From an uncultured Mediterranea sp. (GTDB lineage: Bacteria > Bacteroidota > Bacteroidia > Bacteroidales > Bacteroidaceae): 64,000 nt of DNA. Where the stretch lies: contig CAMACX010000005.1 of NCBI GenBank assembly GCA_945831575.1, positions 1-64,000 of the forward strand, read 5' to 3'. Below are positions 47,911-58,651 of the stretch, piece by piece; position 1 is the first letter of the stretch; every line of letters starts with the position of its first letter. The notes beneath the pieces were generated by a model that did not search any database, was not told the DNA's origin, and was given only the letters and a program-made list of their open reading frames with translations. Position numbers and translations under genes: made by a program.

Positions 47911-48597
47911 ATGAACAATATGGATCTTCATATAGATAAGAAGCAGCTGATTGAGCGCCACGGACACCTGCAGTTCATCTCCCACTACACCGATCGGTAC
48001 AGCTATCTTGACTCTATCCGCATGGCATTGGAGGGTGGTTGCCGCTGGATACAGCTGCGCGTCAAGGGGGAGCCTGACGAACGGGTCTATCCTCTTGCGG
48101 TCAAGGCCCAACGACTCTGCAGGGAACATGGCGCTGTGTTAGTCATCGATGACCGCGTGGAGCTGGTCAAGGAACTGGGTACCCACGGCGTACACCTAGG
48201 TAAGAATGACATGCCGGTTGCAGAGGCCCGCGCCCTGCTGGGTGAGGAGTACATCATCGGCGGCACGGCCAATACTTTCGAAGACATCTGCCACCTGATT
48301 CGTCAAGGGGTAGATTACATCGGATGCGGTCCTTTCCGCTTCACCTCCACCAAGGAGAAACTCAGTCCGCTGCTCGGAGCGGAGGGCTACCAACGCCTGC
48401 TACACGCCATGCAAAAGCAACGACTCACCACTCCGCTCGTAGCCATTGGTGGAATCACCCTCGATGACCTGCCCACACTGACCGCTTGCGGCGTGAAGGG
48501 CATCGCTGTCTCCGGCAGCATCCTCCGCGCCTCCGACCCTGTTGAAGCGATGCAACACTGGGTAGCCGAGACTAACCGTATGAGCTTTAACTCCTAG
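47911..48597 (+). CDS. thiE: thiamin phosphate synthase
   Basis: A 228-residue ThiE that couples HMP-PP and the thiazole phosphate to TMP. The family motifs are intact: WIQLRVKG, VIDDRVELVKE, GVHLGKNDMPVAEAR, GGTANTFED, GCGPFRFTSTKEKLSPLLG and VAIGGI. The GPFRFTSTK loop with Lys is the pyrophosphate site. Start ATG 47911 (MNNMDLHID) or 47920; an upstream in-frame extension overlaps thiS and is not needed. It is the only canonical ThiE of the three family members in the window. Confidence 0.95.
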   Translation: MNNMDLHIDKKQLIERHGHLQFISHYTDRYSYLDSIRMALEGGCRWIQLRVKGEPDERVYPLAVKAQRLCREHGAVLVIDDRVELVKELGTHGVHLGKNDMPVAEARALLGEEYIIGGTANTFEDICHLIRQGVDYIGCGPFRFTSTKEKLSPLLGAEGYQRLLHAMQKQRLTTPLVAIGGITLDDLPTLTACGVKGIAVSGSILRASDPVEAMQHWVAETNRMSFNS

Positions 48598-48728
48598 GAA
48601 TATCAAAGTCTATCACGACGTGAGGGGCTTAAGTCCTACAAGTTTCAGCCAGACAATGTTATTAAGGCTATGTTATTAAGGTAATAATATAAAAGGTATA
48701 GGAACAAATAAGGTATAGGAAACAAGAA
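48598..48728. other. thiE-thiG gap with TTAAGGTATA-type leader repeats
   Basis: 131 bases. 48656-48717 has four imperfect copies of TTATTAAGG / AAGGTATAGGAA, the last (AATAAGGTATAGG) 9 bases before thiG ATG. No separate promoter matches TAnnTTTG, so thiG is read from the operon promoter. Confidence 0.55.
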
Positions 48729-49502
48729 ATGGAAAAACTGATCATTGCCGGACGGGAATTCAACTCCCGTCTCTTCCTGGGAACAGGAAAATTCAATTCG
48801 AACCAGCTTATGGAACAGGCCATTCTGGCCTCGGGCACGGAAATGGTGACCGTAGCCATGAAGCGTATTGAGCTGGATGACAAAGAGGACGATATGCTGA
48901 AGCATGTCCTCCATCCTCACATCCAGTTACTGCCCAACACGAGCGGAGTGCGCAATGCCGAGGAGGCAGTCTTTGCTGCCCAGATGGCCCGTGAGGCCTT
49001 CGGTACCAACTGGCTCAAACTAGAGATTCACCCCGATCCACGCTACCTGCTGCCCGACTCGGTGGAGACCCTGAAAGCTACGGAGCAACTGGTGAAGCTG
49101 GGCTTTGTCGTCCTCCCCTATTGTCAAGCCGACCCCACCCTGTGCAAGCATCTTGAAGAGGCCGGTGCCGCTACCGTCATGCCGCTGGGCGCTCCTATCG
49201 GTACCAACAAGGGACTGCAGACCCGCGACTTCCTGCGCATCATCATCGAGCAGGCCAACATTCCCGTAGTAGTCGATGCAGGCATTGGCGCACCAAGCCA
49301 TGCGGCTGAAGCCATGGAGATGGGTGCCTCGGCTTGTCTGGTCAACACCGCCATTGCCGTAGCCGGTGACCCTGTGGCTATGGCTCAAGCCTTCAAAGCA
49401 GCCGTGGAAGCTGGCCGTCAGGCATATGAAGCGGGACTAGGTGCCACAGCCGATAACCTGGTGGCCGAAGCCAGTTCACCCCTGACAGCGTTTCTGGATT
49501 GA
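48729..49502 (+). CDS. thiG: thiazole synthase
   Basis: A 257-residue TIM-barrel ThiG, which builds the thiazole phosphate from DXP, ThiS thiocarboxylate and dehydroglycine. Motifs: [15 protein letters not shown] (imine Lys), [76 protein letters not shown] and [11 protein letters not shown]. Length standard. Works with ThiH in the same operon. Confidence 0.97.
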   Translation: MEKLIIAGREFNSRLFLGTGKFNSNQLMEQAILASGTEMVTVAMKRIELDDKEDDMLKHVLHPHIQLLPNTSGVRNAEEAVFAAQMAREAFGTNWLKLEIHPDPRYLLPDSVETLKATEQLVKLGFVVLPYCQADPTLCKHLEEAGAATVMPLGAPIGTNKGLQTRDFLRIIIEQANIPVVVDAGIGAPSHAAEAMEMGASACLVNTAIAVAGDPVAMAQAFKAAVEAGRQAYEAGLGATADNLVAEASSPLTAFLD

Positions 49503-49548
49503 ATCGCTGGACATCAATGACAGCTAAATATGTTATTAATTTGATTAG

Positions 49549-51252
<1,704 letters not shown>

Positions 51253-51270
51253 TACTATAAATCAAAAGGA

Positions 51271-52401
51271 ATGTTTAGCGACGAATTAGAAAAAATATCC
51301 TGGGAGGAGACCACGGCTCGTATCATGAGCAAAACGGATGCGGACGTGCGCCGAGCCCTGAGCAAGGCGCATTGCGATGTAGAGGACTTCATGGCCCTTA
51401 TCTCACCTGCGGCCACTCCCTACCTGGAGACCATGGCTCGCCTGAGCAAGAGATATACCGAGGAGCGATTTGGACGCACCATCTCCATGTTTATCCCCCT
51501 CTACCTCACCAACTCCTGCACCAACTCCTGCGTCTATTGTGGTTTTCACATCAGCAATCCCATGAAGCGCACCATCCTTACCGAAGAAGAGATGGTCAAC
51601 GAATACAAGGCCATCAAGCAGTTGGCGCCCTTTGAGAACCTGCTGCTCGTCACTGGAGAGAATCCCGTGAAGGCAGGTGTACCTTACTTAGCCCGTGCCC
51701 TCGACCTGGCCAAGCCCTACTTCAGCAACCTGAAGATTGAAGTGATGCCCCTTAAGGCAGAGGAGTATAAAGAGCTGACTGAGCACGGCATGAACGGAGT
51801 CATCTGCTTCCAGGAGACCTACAACAAGGCACACTACAACATTTACCATCCACGGGGCATGAAGTCAAAGTTTGAATGGCGTCTCAACGGTTTCGACCGC
51901 ATGGGCCAAGCCGGCGTGCACTCCATCGGAATGGGTGTGCTCATCGGCCTAGAGAAAGAGTGGCGTACAGACATCACCATGATGGCCTACCACCTGCGCT
52001 ACCTGCAGAAGCACTACTGGCGCACCAAGTACAGCGTCAACTTCCCCCGTATGCGCCCCTCTGAGAACGGCGGCTTCCAGCCCAATGTGGTGATGAGCGA
52101 TCGCGAACTGGCTCAGGTTACCTTTGCCATGCGAATCTTCGACCACGATGTAGATATCTCCTACTCTACCCGCGAACCGGCCCACATCCGTGACCACATG
52201 GCCACCCTCGGTGTCACCACGATGAGCGCAGAGAGCAAGACCGAGCCGGGCGGCTATTATAGCTATCCACAAACCTTGGAGCAGTTTCATGTCAGTGATG
52301 AGCGCAAAGCCAGCGAGATAGAGCGCACCCTCAAGTCCCTGGGACGCGAACCGGTATGGAAGGACTGGGATGCATCGTTTGACCTGAAAAAAGCAGAATG
52401 A
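51271..52401 (+). CDS. thiH: 2-iminoacetate synthase
   Basis: A 376-residue radical SAM tyrosine lyase giving dehydroglycine for ThiG. The cluster motif is CTNSCVYC (Cys83, Cys87, Cys90). Further blocks: LVTGENPVKAGVPYL, IEVMPLKAEEYKEL, RLNGFDRMGQAGVHSIGMGVLIGLEK and FPRMRPSENGGFQP. It follows thiC by 18 bases and overlaps the ribosome-binding region of thiF. Confidence 0.97.
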   Translation: MFSDELEKISWEETTARIMSKTDADVRRALSKAHCDVEDFMALISPAATPYLETMARLSKRYTEERFGRTISMFIPLYLTNSCTNSCVYCGFHISNPMKRTILTEEEMVNEYKAIKQLAPFENLLLVTGENPVKAGVPYLARALDLAKPYFSNLKIEVMPLKAEEYKELTEHGMNGVICFQETYNKAHYNIYHPRGMKSKFEWRLNGFDRMGQAGVHSIGMGVLIGLEKEWRTDITMMAYHLRYLQKHYWRTKYSVNFPRMRPSENGGFQPNVVMSDRELAQVTFAMRIFDHDVDISYSTREPAHIRDHMATLGVTTMSAESKTEPGGYYSYPQTLEQFHVSDERKASEIERTLKSLGREPVWKDWDASFDLKKAE

Positions 52402-52405
52402 GGCT

Positions 52406-53110
52406 ATGGATAAGGAGAGATACAACCGTCAGATACTCCTCCCCGAACTGGGTGAGGAGGGACAAGAGAAATTGAGTAGGGCACGGGTGCTTCTGGTGGG
52501 CGTAGGAGGGTTAGGCTCTCCCATCGCCCTCTACCTGACAGGTGCCGGAGTGGGGACCTTGGGACTGATGGACGATGACGTAGTGAGCCTCAACAACTTG
52601 CAGCGCCAGGTGCTCTACAGCGAGTCGGAGATTGGAGAGTCTAAAGCTCTCTGTGCCGCACGCCGCCTACGAGCACTCAACAGCGACATCGTTATCAAGC
52701 CCTACCCGATGCGACTTACACCGGAGAATGCCCATGAGATCATGCAGGAGTATGACCTCGTGGTGGATGGCTGCGACAACTTTGCCACCCGCTTTCTGAT
52801 CAACGACACCTGCGCACAGCTAGGCATCCCCTACGTCTATGGAGCCATCTGCGGCCTTGAAGGACAGGTTGCCGTCTTCCTCCACCGCGCAGGTAGCCAC
52901 GCCACCTATCGAACCCTCCATCCCGACAAGGAGGCCACCCTCCAGATGCCGCTGCCCTCCAAGGCAGTACTGGGTGTCACCCCGGGTATCGTGGGATGCA
53001 CCGAGGCTTCGGAAGTAATCAAGCTGATTTGTGGCTACGGCCAACCATTGATTGACCAGCTCTGGACCATCGACCTGCACACCATGCAAACGCTAGTTAT
53101 TGACTTGTAA
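52406..53110 (+). CDS. thiF: ThiF-type E1-like adenylyltransferase lacking zinc cysteines
   Basis: A 234-residue ThiF/MoeB-like enzyme for ThiS activation. The Rossmann motif VLLVGVGGLGSPIALYLTGAGVG, the catalytic Arg (RYNRQILL), and VDGCDNFATRFLIND are intact. Unusual: the zinc CxxC pairs are missing (ATYRTLHP where other ThiF have CYRCL, no C-terminal CPVC), and the sulfur-transfer cysteine is replaced in LPSKAVLGV. It can probably still adenylate ThiS but not form the acyl-disulfide. It begins 5 bases after thiH. Sulfur must come by another route. Confidence 0.9.
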   Translation: MDKERYNRQILLPELGEEGQEKLSRARVLLVGVGGLGSPIALYLTGAGVGTLGLMDDDVVSLNNLQRQVLYSESEIGESKALCAARRLRALNSDIVIKPYPMRLTPENAHEIMQEYDLVVDGCDNFATRFLINDTCAQLGIPYVYGAICGLEGQVAVFLHRAGSHATYRTLHPDKEATLQMPLPSKAVLGVTPGIVGCTEASEVIKLICGYGQPLIDQLWTIDLHTMQTLVIDL

Positions 53111-53128
53111 ACCGCTAACGATTGACCT

Positions 53129-53716
53129 ATGACGCTGATTGTCATTACACGTCCAGACTTCTACCCTGCCGAAGCAGAGCAAATCGAGCTTCTGCTTCGG
53201 CAGGGACTGGATGTACTCCATCTGCGCAAGCCTGAAGCTTCGCCTCAAGAGGTAGCTGCTCTGCTAGATAAAGTTCCTGCTGACCTCCACTCGCATATCG
53301 TACTACACGAACATTTCGAGTTAAGTAAGCGGTATGCGGTGCGAGGCCTTCACCTGAATAGACGCCACCCACAGATACCGGTGGGATTTCTAGGGCAAGT
53401 GAGTCGCTCGTGCCACTCCTTCGAGGAGGTGATGCTATGGAAGCCGGCGTGCGACTACCTCTTTCTGAGCCCCATCTACGACAGCATCTCCAAGCAGGGA
53501 TATGCCTCGGCCTTCTCCCCACAGCAACTGGCCGAAGCCAGCAGGCAGGGCATCATCGACCGGAAAGTAATCGCCCTGGGAGGTATCACACCCCGGCACT
53601 TTCCGGAATTGAAAGCATGGGGATTTGGCGGAGCTGCCTTGCTGGGTGATGTCTGGAACCAACCACAGGAGCTGTTTCTCTCCCACTTCATCAAAATAAA
53701 AAAGGAGGCTGAATGA
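53129..53716 (+). CDS. TenI/ThiE-like protein of the thiamin operon
   Basis: A 195-residue ThiE/TenI-family barrel. It shares LHLRKP, HEHFEL, GLHLNRRHP, SRSCHSFEEV and GFGGAALLGDVW with the stand-alone gene at 18535-19143 and lacks the THF/pyrophosphate loop of true ThiE. Since a full thiE is already in the operon, a TenI-like thiazole tautomerase, which makes the aromatic carboxythiazole phosphate, is the best guess. It overlaps thiD by four bases (ATGA). Confidence 0.8.
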   Translation: MTLIVITRPDFYPAEAEQIELLLRQGLDVLHLRKPEASPQEVAALLDKVPADLHSHIVLHEHFELSKRYAVRGLHLNRRHPQIPVGFLGQVSRSCHSFEEVMLWKPACDYLFLSPIYDSISKQGYASAFSPQQLAEASRQGIIDRKVIALGGITPRHFPELKAWGFGGAALLGDVWNQPQELFLSHFIKIKKEAE

Positions 53717-54522
53717 GGACAACTGATTACAGACAACAACCTCCCGTCATCTTCTCCATTGCCGGTTCTGACCCCTCGGGTGGAGCAGGCATTCAAGCTG
53801 ACATCAAGACCATCTCAGCCCTGAATGGGTATGCCGCAGCAGCCATCACCGCCGTCACTTCACAAAACACCTGTGGAGTGCAAGGGGTCTATCCGCTTCC
53901 CGCAGACGTATTACAGACACAGATAGCCTCCGTAATGGAAGACCTGCAACCCTCAGCTATCAAAATCGGCATGGTCTATAGCCTTCAGTTAGTGGAAGTC
54001 ATTGCCCAGTCCATAACCCATTACCACCCTCCATTTGTCGTCTTTGACCCGGTCATGATCTCCACGAGCGGACGAAGGCTGATGACAGAAGAGACCGTTC
54101 AGGGCATCAAGCAGTTACTGTTCCCCCGTTGCAGCCTCATCACACCCAATCTCGATGAAGCCGCCATGCTGATAGGCCATCCGCTTTGCACACCCCAGCA
54201 GATGGCGGAGGCCGGACAGCTACTGGCTGCCCGTTACGGCTGTCAGGTCTTGGTGAAGGGAGGCCATCTCAGCGGCGAGACGATGTGCGACGTACTCTGC
54301 TCGGCTACGGGATCCACCTCTTTTCTGGCCCCCAAGAGCCAGAGCCACAACCTGCACGGTACAGGCTGTACGCTCTCGTCGGCCATTGCCACCCTGCTTG
54401 CACGGGGTTACACCATGGAGAAGGCCGTGGAGGAGGCCAAGCACTACGTCAGTCTTGCCATCGACGGTGGCAAGGAGTGGCATATCGGCCATGGCAACGG
54501 ACCGCTCTGTCATTTCAACTAA
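53713..54522 (+). CDS. thiD: hydroxymethylpyrimidine(-phosphate) kinase
   Basis: A 269-residue ribokinase-fold ThiD that phosphorylates HMP and HMP-P. Motifs: SIAGSDPSGGAGIQADIKTI, AITAVTSQNTCGVQ, DPVMISTSGRRLM, LVKGGHLSG and the anion-hole HGTGCTLSSAIA with catalytic residue in GTGC. Last gene of the thiamin operon, translationally coupled to the TenI-like gene, and followed by a terminator. Confidence 0.96.
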   Translation: MRTTDYRQQPPVIFSIAGSDPSGGAGIQADIKTISALNGYAAAAITAVTSQNTCGVQGVYPLPADVLQTQIASVMEDLQPSAIKIGMVYSLQLVEVIAQSITHYHPPFVVFDPVMISTSGRRLMTEETVQGIKQLLFPRCSLITPNLDEAAMLIGHPLCTPQQMAEAGQLLAARYGCQVLVKGGHLSGETMCDVLCSATGSTSFLAPKSQSHNLHGTGCTLSSAIATLLARGYTMEKAVEEAKHYVSLAIDGGKEWHIGHGNGPLCHFN

Positions 54523-54537
54523 CTGGAAGTGAGTTAT

Positions 54538-54571
54538 AAAAAAAGCCCGGGGCAATACCTCGGGCTTTTCT
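54538..54571 (+). terminator. intrinsic terminator of the thiamin operon
   Basis: AAAAAGCCCG-GGGCAATACCT-CGGGCTTTT followed by CTTATG, starting 16 bases after the thiD stop. Confidence 0.9.
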
Positions 54572-54590
54572 TATGAAAATAATCAATTCT

Positions 54591-56747
54591 TTATTCTTCC
54601 GTCTGTTTGGCTTCGAACTCCTTGATCAGCTTATCCTGTACATCACCAGGAACGAGTTCATAGCTGGCAAACTTCATGATGAACGAAGCACGTCCACCGG
54701 TCAGTGAGCTGAGCGCCGTAGAGTAAGAGGACATCTCCTTCAGAGGCACCTTAGCAGCCAGCTTCTCATAACCAGCCTCACTGCTCATACCCATGATCAT
54801 GGCACGGCGGCCCTGCAAGTCACTCATCACATCACCCATCTTGTCACTCGGCACAAAGACCTCAACATCATAGATAGGCTCCAGAATCTTCGGACCAGCA
54901 TTCTTGAAGGCCTCGCTGAAAGCGTTGCGACCAGCCAGCATGAAGGAGATTTCATTGGAATCTACCGGGTGCATCTTGCCGTCATAGACGATGACACGCA
55001 CGTCGCGGGCATACGAACCAGTCAGCGGCCCCTGCTCCATACGCGACATCACACCCTTCAAGATAGCCGGCATGAAGCGGGCATCAATCGCACCACCGAC
55101 TACGCAGTTGACGAATACCAGCTTACCACCCCACTCCAGAGGAATCTCTTCGGTACCCTTCACGTTCATCTTGAACTCCTGGTTGCCGAACTTATAAGTA
55201 TCGGGAGCGGGCATACCTTCATAGTAAGGCTCTACAATCAGATGTACCTCACCAAACTGTCCGGCACCACCCGACTGCTTCTTATGACGGTAGTCTGCAC
55301 GGGCAGCCTTCGTGATGGTCTCGCGGTAAGGAATGCGGGGCTCCTCAAACTTAATCATGATCTTCTCGTTGTTCTCCAAGCGCCACTTCAGCGTGCGCAG
55401 GTGGAACTCACCCTGACCGTGTACGATGGTCTGACGCAACTCCTTCGACTGGTCAACAACCCACGTGGGATCCTCTTCACGCATACGGTTGAGCACAGCC
55501 ATCATCTTTTCAGTCTCAGCCTCATTCACGGGCTTGATGGCGCGTGAATACTTGGAATTGGGGTATTTGATGAAGTTGAAGCGGCTCTCCGAGCCTTTAC
55601 CGTTCAAGGTATTGCCTGTATGGACATCTTTCAGCTTTACGGTGCAACCTATGTCACCAGCCACCATCTCTTCCACCTTGATGCGATTAGCACCTGCACA
55701 GGCATAAATCTGTGCGATACGCTCCTTTGAGCCACGGTCAGCATTGCTGAAGTCATCTCCTTCATGAACGCGTCCGCTCATTACCTTGAAGTACTGCACA
55801 TCACCAATGTGCGGTTCAACCGCCGTCTTGAAGAAGTAGAGCGATGTAGGACCGTTGCTATCGGGATTCACCACTTCACCACGTGTATTGTGTACAGGAG
55901 GCATTTCATCTACGAAAGGCACGACATTGCCCAGGAACTCCATCAAGCGGCGCACACCCATGTCCTTGCCTGCGCAGACGCAGAATACGGGGAACATGCC
56001 GCGGCAGGCCAATCCCTTGCGGATGCCTTCACGCATCTCATCCTCGGTGAGCGAATCCTGTTCGAAGAACTTCTCCATCAGGCCTTCGTCATGCTCGGCA
56101 GCAGCCTCAACCAAGGCCTTATGCCATTCGGTAGCCTTCTCCATCTCCTCGGCAGGCACATCCTCAATCGTGGGTGCGCCACCCTCAGGACCCCAAGAGT
56201 ATTTCTTCATCAGCAGTACGTCAATCAATGAGTTGAAGTTGGGACCCGTAGCCAGCGGATACTGCACAGGCACTACCTTCGAACCATAGATAGAATGAAG
56301 CTGTTCGAGCACCATATCGTAATCGCACTTCTCGTTATCCAGCTGGTTGACAAGGAAAATCACCGGTTTGCCCAGCTTCTCCGTGTAGCGGAAGTGGTTC
56401 TGCGTACCCACCTCAGGGCCATACTGTCCGTTAAGAAGCAGGATAGCGGTATCGGTCACGTTGAGAGCCGTAATGGCAGCGCCCACAAAGTCATCACTTC
56501 CCGGGCAGTCGATGATATTCAGTTTTTTGCCGTTCCACTCTACGTGGTAAACCGTCGAGAACACCGAGTAACCATACTCTTGTTCTACGGGGAAATAGTC
56601 GCTCACTGTATTCTTGGCCGTGATTCTTCCGCGACGTTTTATAATACCACTCTCATAGAGCAGGGCCTCAGTGAGAGTGGTTTTACCTGAGCCATCATTG
56701 CCAAGCAGGGCAATGTTCTTAATTTCACTTGTCTGATATACTTTCAT
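54591..56747 (-). CDS. fusA2: EF-G2-like translation factor (EF-G paralogue) without catalytic histidine
   Basis: A 718-residue EF-G-fold protein (domains I-V). P-loop GNDGSGKT (16-23); G3 is DCPGSDDF (80-87) instead of DTPGHVDF, so the GTPase-catalytic His is Ser84; G4 is NQLD (134-137). Domain IV and V stretches (VGGAIDARFMPAILKGVMSRMEQGPLTG, LQGRRAMIMGMSSE) are intact. It matches Bacteroides EF-G2, which to my knowledge supports translation in starvation without GTP hydrolysis. Start ATG at 56747 (MKVYQTSEIKN), 12 codons inside the longest frame. Confidence 0.9.
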   Translation of the reverse strand: MKVYQTSEIKNIALLGNDGSGKTTLTEALLYESGIIKRRGRITAKNTVSDYFPVEQEYGYSVFSTVYHVEWNGKKLNIIDCPGSDDFVGAAITALNVTDTAILLLNGQYGPEVGTQNHFRYTEKLGKPVIFLVNQLDNEKCDYDMVLEQLHSIYGSKVVPVQYPLATGPNFNSLIDVLLMKKYSWGPEGGAPTIEDVPAEEMEKATEWHKALVEAAAEHDEGLMEKFFEQDSLTEDEMREGIRKGLACRGMFPVFCVCAGKDMGVRRLMEFLGNVVPFVDEMPPVHNTRGEVVNPDSNGPTSLYFFKTAVEPHIGDVQYFKVMSGRVHEGDDFSNADRGSKERIAQIYACAGANRIKVEEMVAGDIGCTVKLKDVHTGNTLNGKGSESRFNFIKYPNSKYSRAIKPVNEAETEKMMAVLNRMREEDPTWVVDQSKELRQTIVHGQGEFHLRTLKWRLENNEKIMIKFEEPRIPYRETITKAARADYRHKKQSGGAGQFGEVHLIVEPYYEGMPAPDTYKFGNQEFKMNVKGTEEIPLEWGGKLVFVNCVVGGAIDARFMPAILKGVMSRMEQGPLTGSYARDVRVIVYDGKMHPVDSNEISFMLAGRNAFSEAFKNAGPKILEPIYDVEVFVPSDKMGDVMSDLQGRRAMIMGMSSEAGYEKLAAKVPLKEMSSYSTALSSLTGGRASFIMKFASYELVPGDVQDKLIKEFEAKQTEE

Positions 56748-56901
56748 GTTAACTGAAGATTTAAAGTACATACTGTGAGGCATAGCCTCATTAATTTGGG
56801 CGCAAAGTACTCATTATTTTCCAACCAGACAACAAAACGGTGTGTGTTACTAAACTATGTTTTACAACATTTTTGATACTATTCCTTTTACAATGAGTCG
56901 G

Positions 56902-57537
56902 TTATAGCATCAATTTCCTCCGTACAAAGCCTTCAATAAACTCCACGGTTCCCTCTACACCCAGCTGAGAAGAGTCCATACAGAGGTGATAGGACGCTGC
57001 AGCCCCCCACTGCTTGAAGGTGTAATAATTGTAGTAGTCAGCTCGCTTGCTGTCTGCTTTTTCAATCCACTCCTCGGCCTTTTCCTCGCTGATGTGATGG
57101 ATGGCACAGAGGCGTTTCACCCGTTCGGCCATAGAGGAGGAGATGAAGATGTTGATACAGCGCGGATGGTCACGGAGGATGTAGTCGGCACACCGTCCCA
57201 CAAAGAGGGCCGACTGCTCTTCAGCTATCCGGCGGATGACATCACTCTGTATCTTAAACAGCGCATCGTTGCTCAGGCAGTTCTTAGAAGCCACTGCCCC
57301 ATCGCCTATGAAGGGGAAGCGCATACCCCAGAAGTTGCTCAATGCACTCTGTGAGGCCTTCTCGTCAGCCTTCTCAAAGAACTCGGTACAAAGGCCGCTC
57401 TCTTCCGAGGCCAGGCGAATCAGTTCCTTGTCGTAAAAAGCGATGTTGAGCCGGGCTGCCAACTTCTCAGCAATCTCATGGCCACCGCTACCCAACTGCC
57501 GGCCTACATTGACGATGTAATTCAGTTGATCATTCAT
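56902..57537 (-). CDS. cytidylate kinase-like protein
   Basis: A 211-residue protein of the Cytidylate_kin2 family. P-loop GRQLGSGG at 12-19 lacks the usual lysine (GxxGxGK), as in this family; ALFVGRCADYILRDHP and SSMAERVKRL follow. Phosphorylation of a nucleotide is only likely. The upstream 80 bases contain two copies of TAATAAGGTATAGT, the second close to the ATG. Confidence 0.75.
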   Translation of the reverse strand: MNDQLNYIVNVGRQLGSGGHEIAEKLAARLNIAFYDKELIRLASEESGLCTEFFEKADEKASQSALSNFWGMRFPFIGDGAVASKNCLSNDALFKIQSDVIRRIAEEQSALFVGRCADYILRDHPRCINIFISSSMAERVKRLCAIHHISEEKAEEWIEKADSKRADYYNYYTFKQWGAAASYHLCMDSSQLGVEGTVEFIEGFVRRKLML

Positions 57538-57634
57538 TATTACTATACCTTATTAGTAAATAGTCACTATACCTTATTAATAATAGCCAGCCCACTCCAC
57601 TGACTCAACGAAATGGGATTACTCCTTTGTTCTC

Positions 57635-58543
57635 TCAGTTAATCCTCAACGTATCCAGCTGTGCCTGCGTACCCCGGAAGATATTCAGGTCAACCCGCTT
57701 CTTGATACCCGGTACACTTCCCCTGTCGGTGTGCTGCCAGAAGTGCCAGGGGCCTTCGTAGCTGACACTATCGACATAGTAATGGGCGATCCAATAAGGG
57801 TAGCGGTTGAACAGACTGTCGCTGAGGTACTTTGTACGAAACTTGTAACCGGAGTAGATGATTGGAGTAACGTGGTAGTACTCCTCTACGCGGTCCAGCC
57901 AGAGGCGTACCCGACGCTGAAGTTCCTCTTTGGAGAGCCCACCCCGCTCCTCCACATCCAGCACGGGAGGCAAGTCGCCTTGCTCCAATGCCACATGGCG
58001 GATGAAGAAATCGGCCTGACGGATGGCATCACTCTTGGGACTGAAGTAATGGTAAGCCCCACGAATCATGCCATGCTCACGCGCCAAGCGGAAATTAGCA
58101 TCGAAAGTCTCATCAGCCAGGTCACTCCCCTCCGTAGCCTTCATGAAAACGAAGCGCAAGGGGAACATCGGGTTGTGGTGGTAAGCCAGCTGATCCCAAT
58201 CCACATCGCCTTGATGGTGCGATAGGTCTAACCCGTGGATGGTATAGCGCGAAGGCAAGCAGACACCATACTCCTGAAAGCCGTAACAGGGCTTCCAACG
58301 GTAGGCATAGGGACGCACGGCAAACCAGTAGAAGAGAAAGCCAAAGCCCACCACCAGCACCACAGATACCAGCACCCGCTGCCAAACCGGCATCGGATGC
58401 ACAGCCGGGGTAGCCTGCACCCTAGCACGTCCCCTATTGCGGACTGCACCTGAGGCACGGGAGGTACCCGAGCCACGTGCCTTACGCCCTGTACGCCCCT
58501 TGGCAGTAGAAATATTCCGAGAAGTCTCTTTATTTACCATCAT
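57635..58543 (-). CDS. membrane-anchored GH25 lysozyme-like protein
   Basis: A 302-residue protein with a cytoplasmic basic, Ser/Arg-rich N-terminus (residues 1-50), one membrane helix (about 55-77, QRVLVSVVLVVGFGFLFYWFAV) and a GH25 domain from about 100: IHGLDLSHHQGDVDW (Asp106 catalytic), FVFMKATEGSDLADETF, GAYHYFSP, VLDVEERGG (acid residues), YSGYKF and WHFWQHTDRG. It cleaves peptidoglycan glycan strands in the periplasm, probably during envelope remodelling. First Met 58543, or 58540. Confidence 0.9.
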   Translation of the reverse strand: MMVNKETSRNISTAKGRTGRKARGSGTSRASGAVRNRGRARVQATPAVHPMPVWQRVLVSVVLVVGFGFLFYWFAVRPYAYRWKPCYGFQEYGVCLPSRYTIHGLDLSHHQGDVDWDQLAYHHNPMFPLRFVFMKATEGSDLADETFDANFRLAREHGMIRGAYHYFSPKSDAIRQADFFIRHVALEQGDLPPVLDVEERGGLSKEELQRRVRLWLDRVEEYYHVTPIIYSGYKFRTKYLSDSLFNRYPYWIAHYYVDSVSYEGPWHFWQHTDRGSVPGIKKRVDLNIFRGTQAQLDTLRIN

Positions 58544-58651
58544 CTATCACCATAGGTACGGGAGTAACTAATAAGAAGGGCAGACACTTTTCCAAGAAAA
58601 AATCATCTGCCCTTCTCAATGCTTCTATTTATAAACTATATCCTCAAGCGA

